Source of the DNA: Strigomonas culicis
Lineage: Eukaryota > Euglenozoa > Kinetoplastea > Trypanosomatida > Trypanosomatidae
Direction of reading: 5' to 3'
DNA length: 14,151 nucleotides
Assembly: GCA_000482145.1 (NCBI GenBank)
Contig: AUXH01000505.1
Coordinates: forward strand, 1 to 14,151
Positions 13,729 to 14,151 of this stretch are shown one piece after another (position 1 is the stretch's first letter; every line of letters begins with the position of its first letter). A program made the translations under genes and the position numbers. The notes below the pieces were generated by a model. That model saw only the letters and a list, made by a program, of their open reading frames with translations, was not told the DNA's origin and searched no databases.

Positions 13729-14151
13729 GATCTTGACAAGGCTGTAGGAGAGGAGGGCGAAGCAGCTCTCAGGTACATGTGAGCGGCCGTTACCATAAGT
13801 GTCGCTCACGACAAGTACTTACAAAAAGAGATAAAAAAAATGTAAAAGTGAGACGAACGTCTCTAAGAAATCCGTGAAAAGCATGAGAGAAAAAAACAAA
13901 AAAGTATATAAACAAAAAAAGGAACATGAGAGTTATGAAAAAAAAAAACCACAAGTAAAAGTTGTTCTCTTCGTTTACAATATACTTTCCGTTTTTCATT
14001 CTCTTTCTCTCTCTTTTTTTTTTAAATATCCTGATGACCGGTTCTGACACAAGGGAATGCAGAAGACATCCGTTGCATGTAAAGCGTAGTTCACCACCGC
14101 CTTTTCCCTTACACGTCTCAACTTTTTTTTTTCCATTTTTTTTTTGACTTG
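13729..14151 (+). other. 3' spacer at the right edge
   Basis: No gene is supported. It is an A-rich region at about 13820-13960, then a pyrimidine tract at about 13988-14022 and a second at about 14096-14148. These are candidate splice or polyadenylation signals for a + strand gene beyond the window. Short open frames here are low-complexity. Confidence 0.6.

Noticed and set aside
12280..13809. Minus-strand open frame of about 500 codons opposite the membrane glycoprotein gene
   Set aside because: It is the same kind of shadow: Arg/His/Val-rich translation with no recognisable family, while the + strand frame has a signal peptide, sequons and a membrane segment.

Overview
The window looks like a stretch of nuclear chromosome from a trypanosomatid protist, most likely a Leishmania-like member of the Leishmaniinae. 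Six intron-less genes all lie on the + strand. Their coding sequence is very GC-rich, with G or C at most third codon positions. The spacers are AT-rich and full of homopolymer A/T runs, pyrimidine tracts and (CA)n microsatellites. Long pyrimidine tracts followed by an AG sit just before the start codons, as expected where polycistronic RNA is matured by spliced-leader trans-splicing. No bacterial ribosome-binding sites, operators, tRNA, rRNA, CRISPR array or transposase gene was seen. Species and chromosome cannot be named from the sequence alone.

Layout: (1) 939-2813, a GH32 beta-fructofuranosidase (sucrose/sucrose-phosphate hydrolase) homologue of bacterial type whose nucleophile motif is destroyed. 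(2) 4077-5129, a zinc-independent medium-chain quinone oxidoreductase of the PIG3 kind. (3) 5918-8152, a large Ala/Arg-rich protein with TPR-like helices and a probable mitochondrial presequence. (4) 8415-9527, a complete YqjM-type (bacterial-like) Old Yellow Enzyme. (5) 10315-11787, an unrecognised, largely disordered protein with a KEN motif and a His/Cys cluster. (6) 12259-13728, a type I membrane glycoprotein with two similar extracellular modules. The ends hold only non-coding sequence: the 3' region of an upstream gene, or a long leader, on the left, and a 3' region plus new pyrimidine tracts on the right.

The genes do not form a metabolic operon in the bacterial sense; in trypanosomatids co-transcription does not imply shared function. 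Two oxidoreductases that act on electron-poor double bonds or quinones (genes 2 and 4) lie close together, and genes 2 and 3 both start with an Arg-rich segment that could target mitochondria. Most regulation is expected to be post-transcriptional, so the spacers matter: each carries candidate splice signals, all seven CA microsatellites run in the same orientation, and the sequence before several start codons is free of ATG.

The most interesting signals are the GH32 protein that keeps its fold motifs and two catalytic acids but lacks the nucleophile, the splice-site logic that moves the start of the membrane protein, the duplicated module in that protein, and the long ATG-free leader before the first gene.
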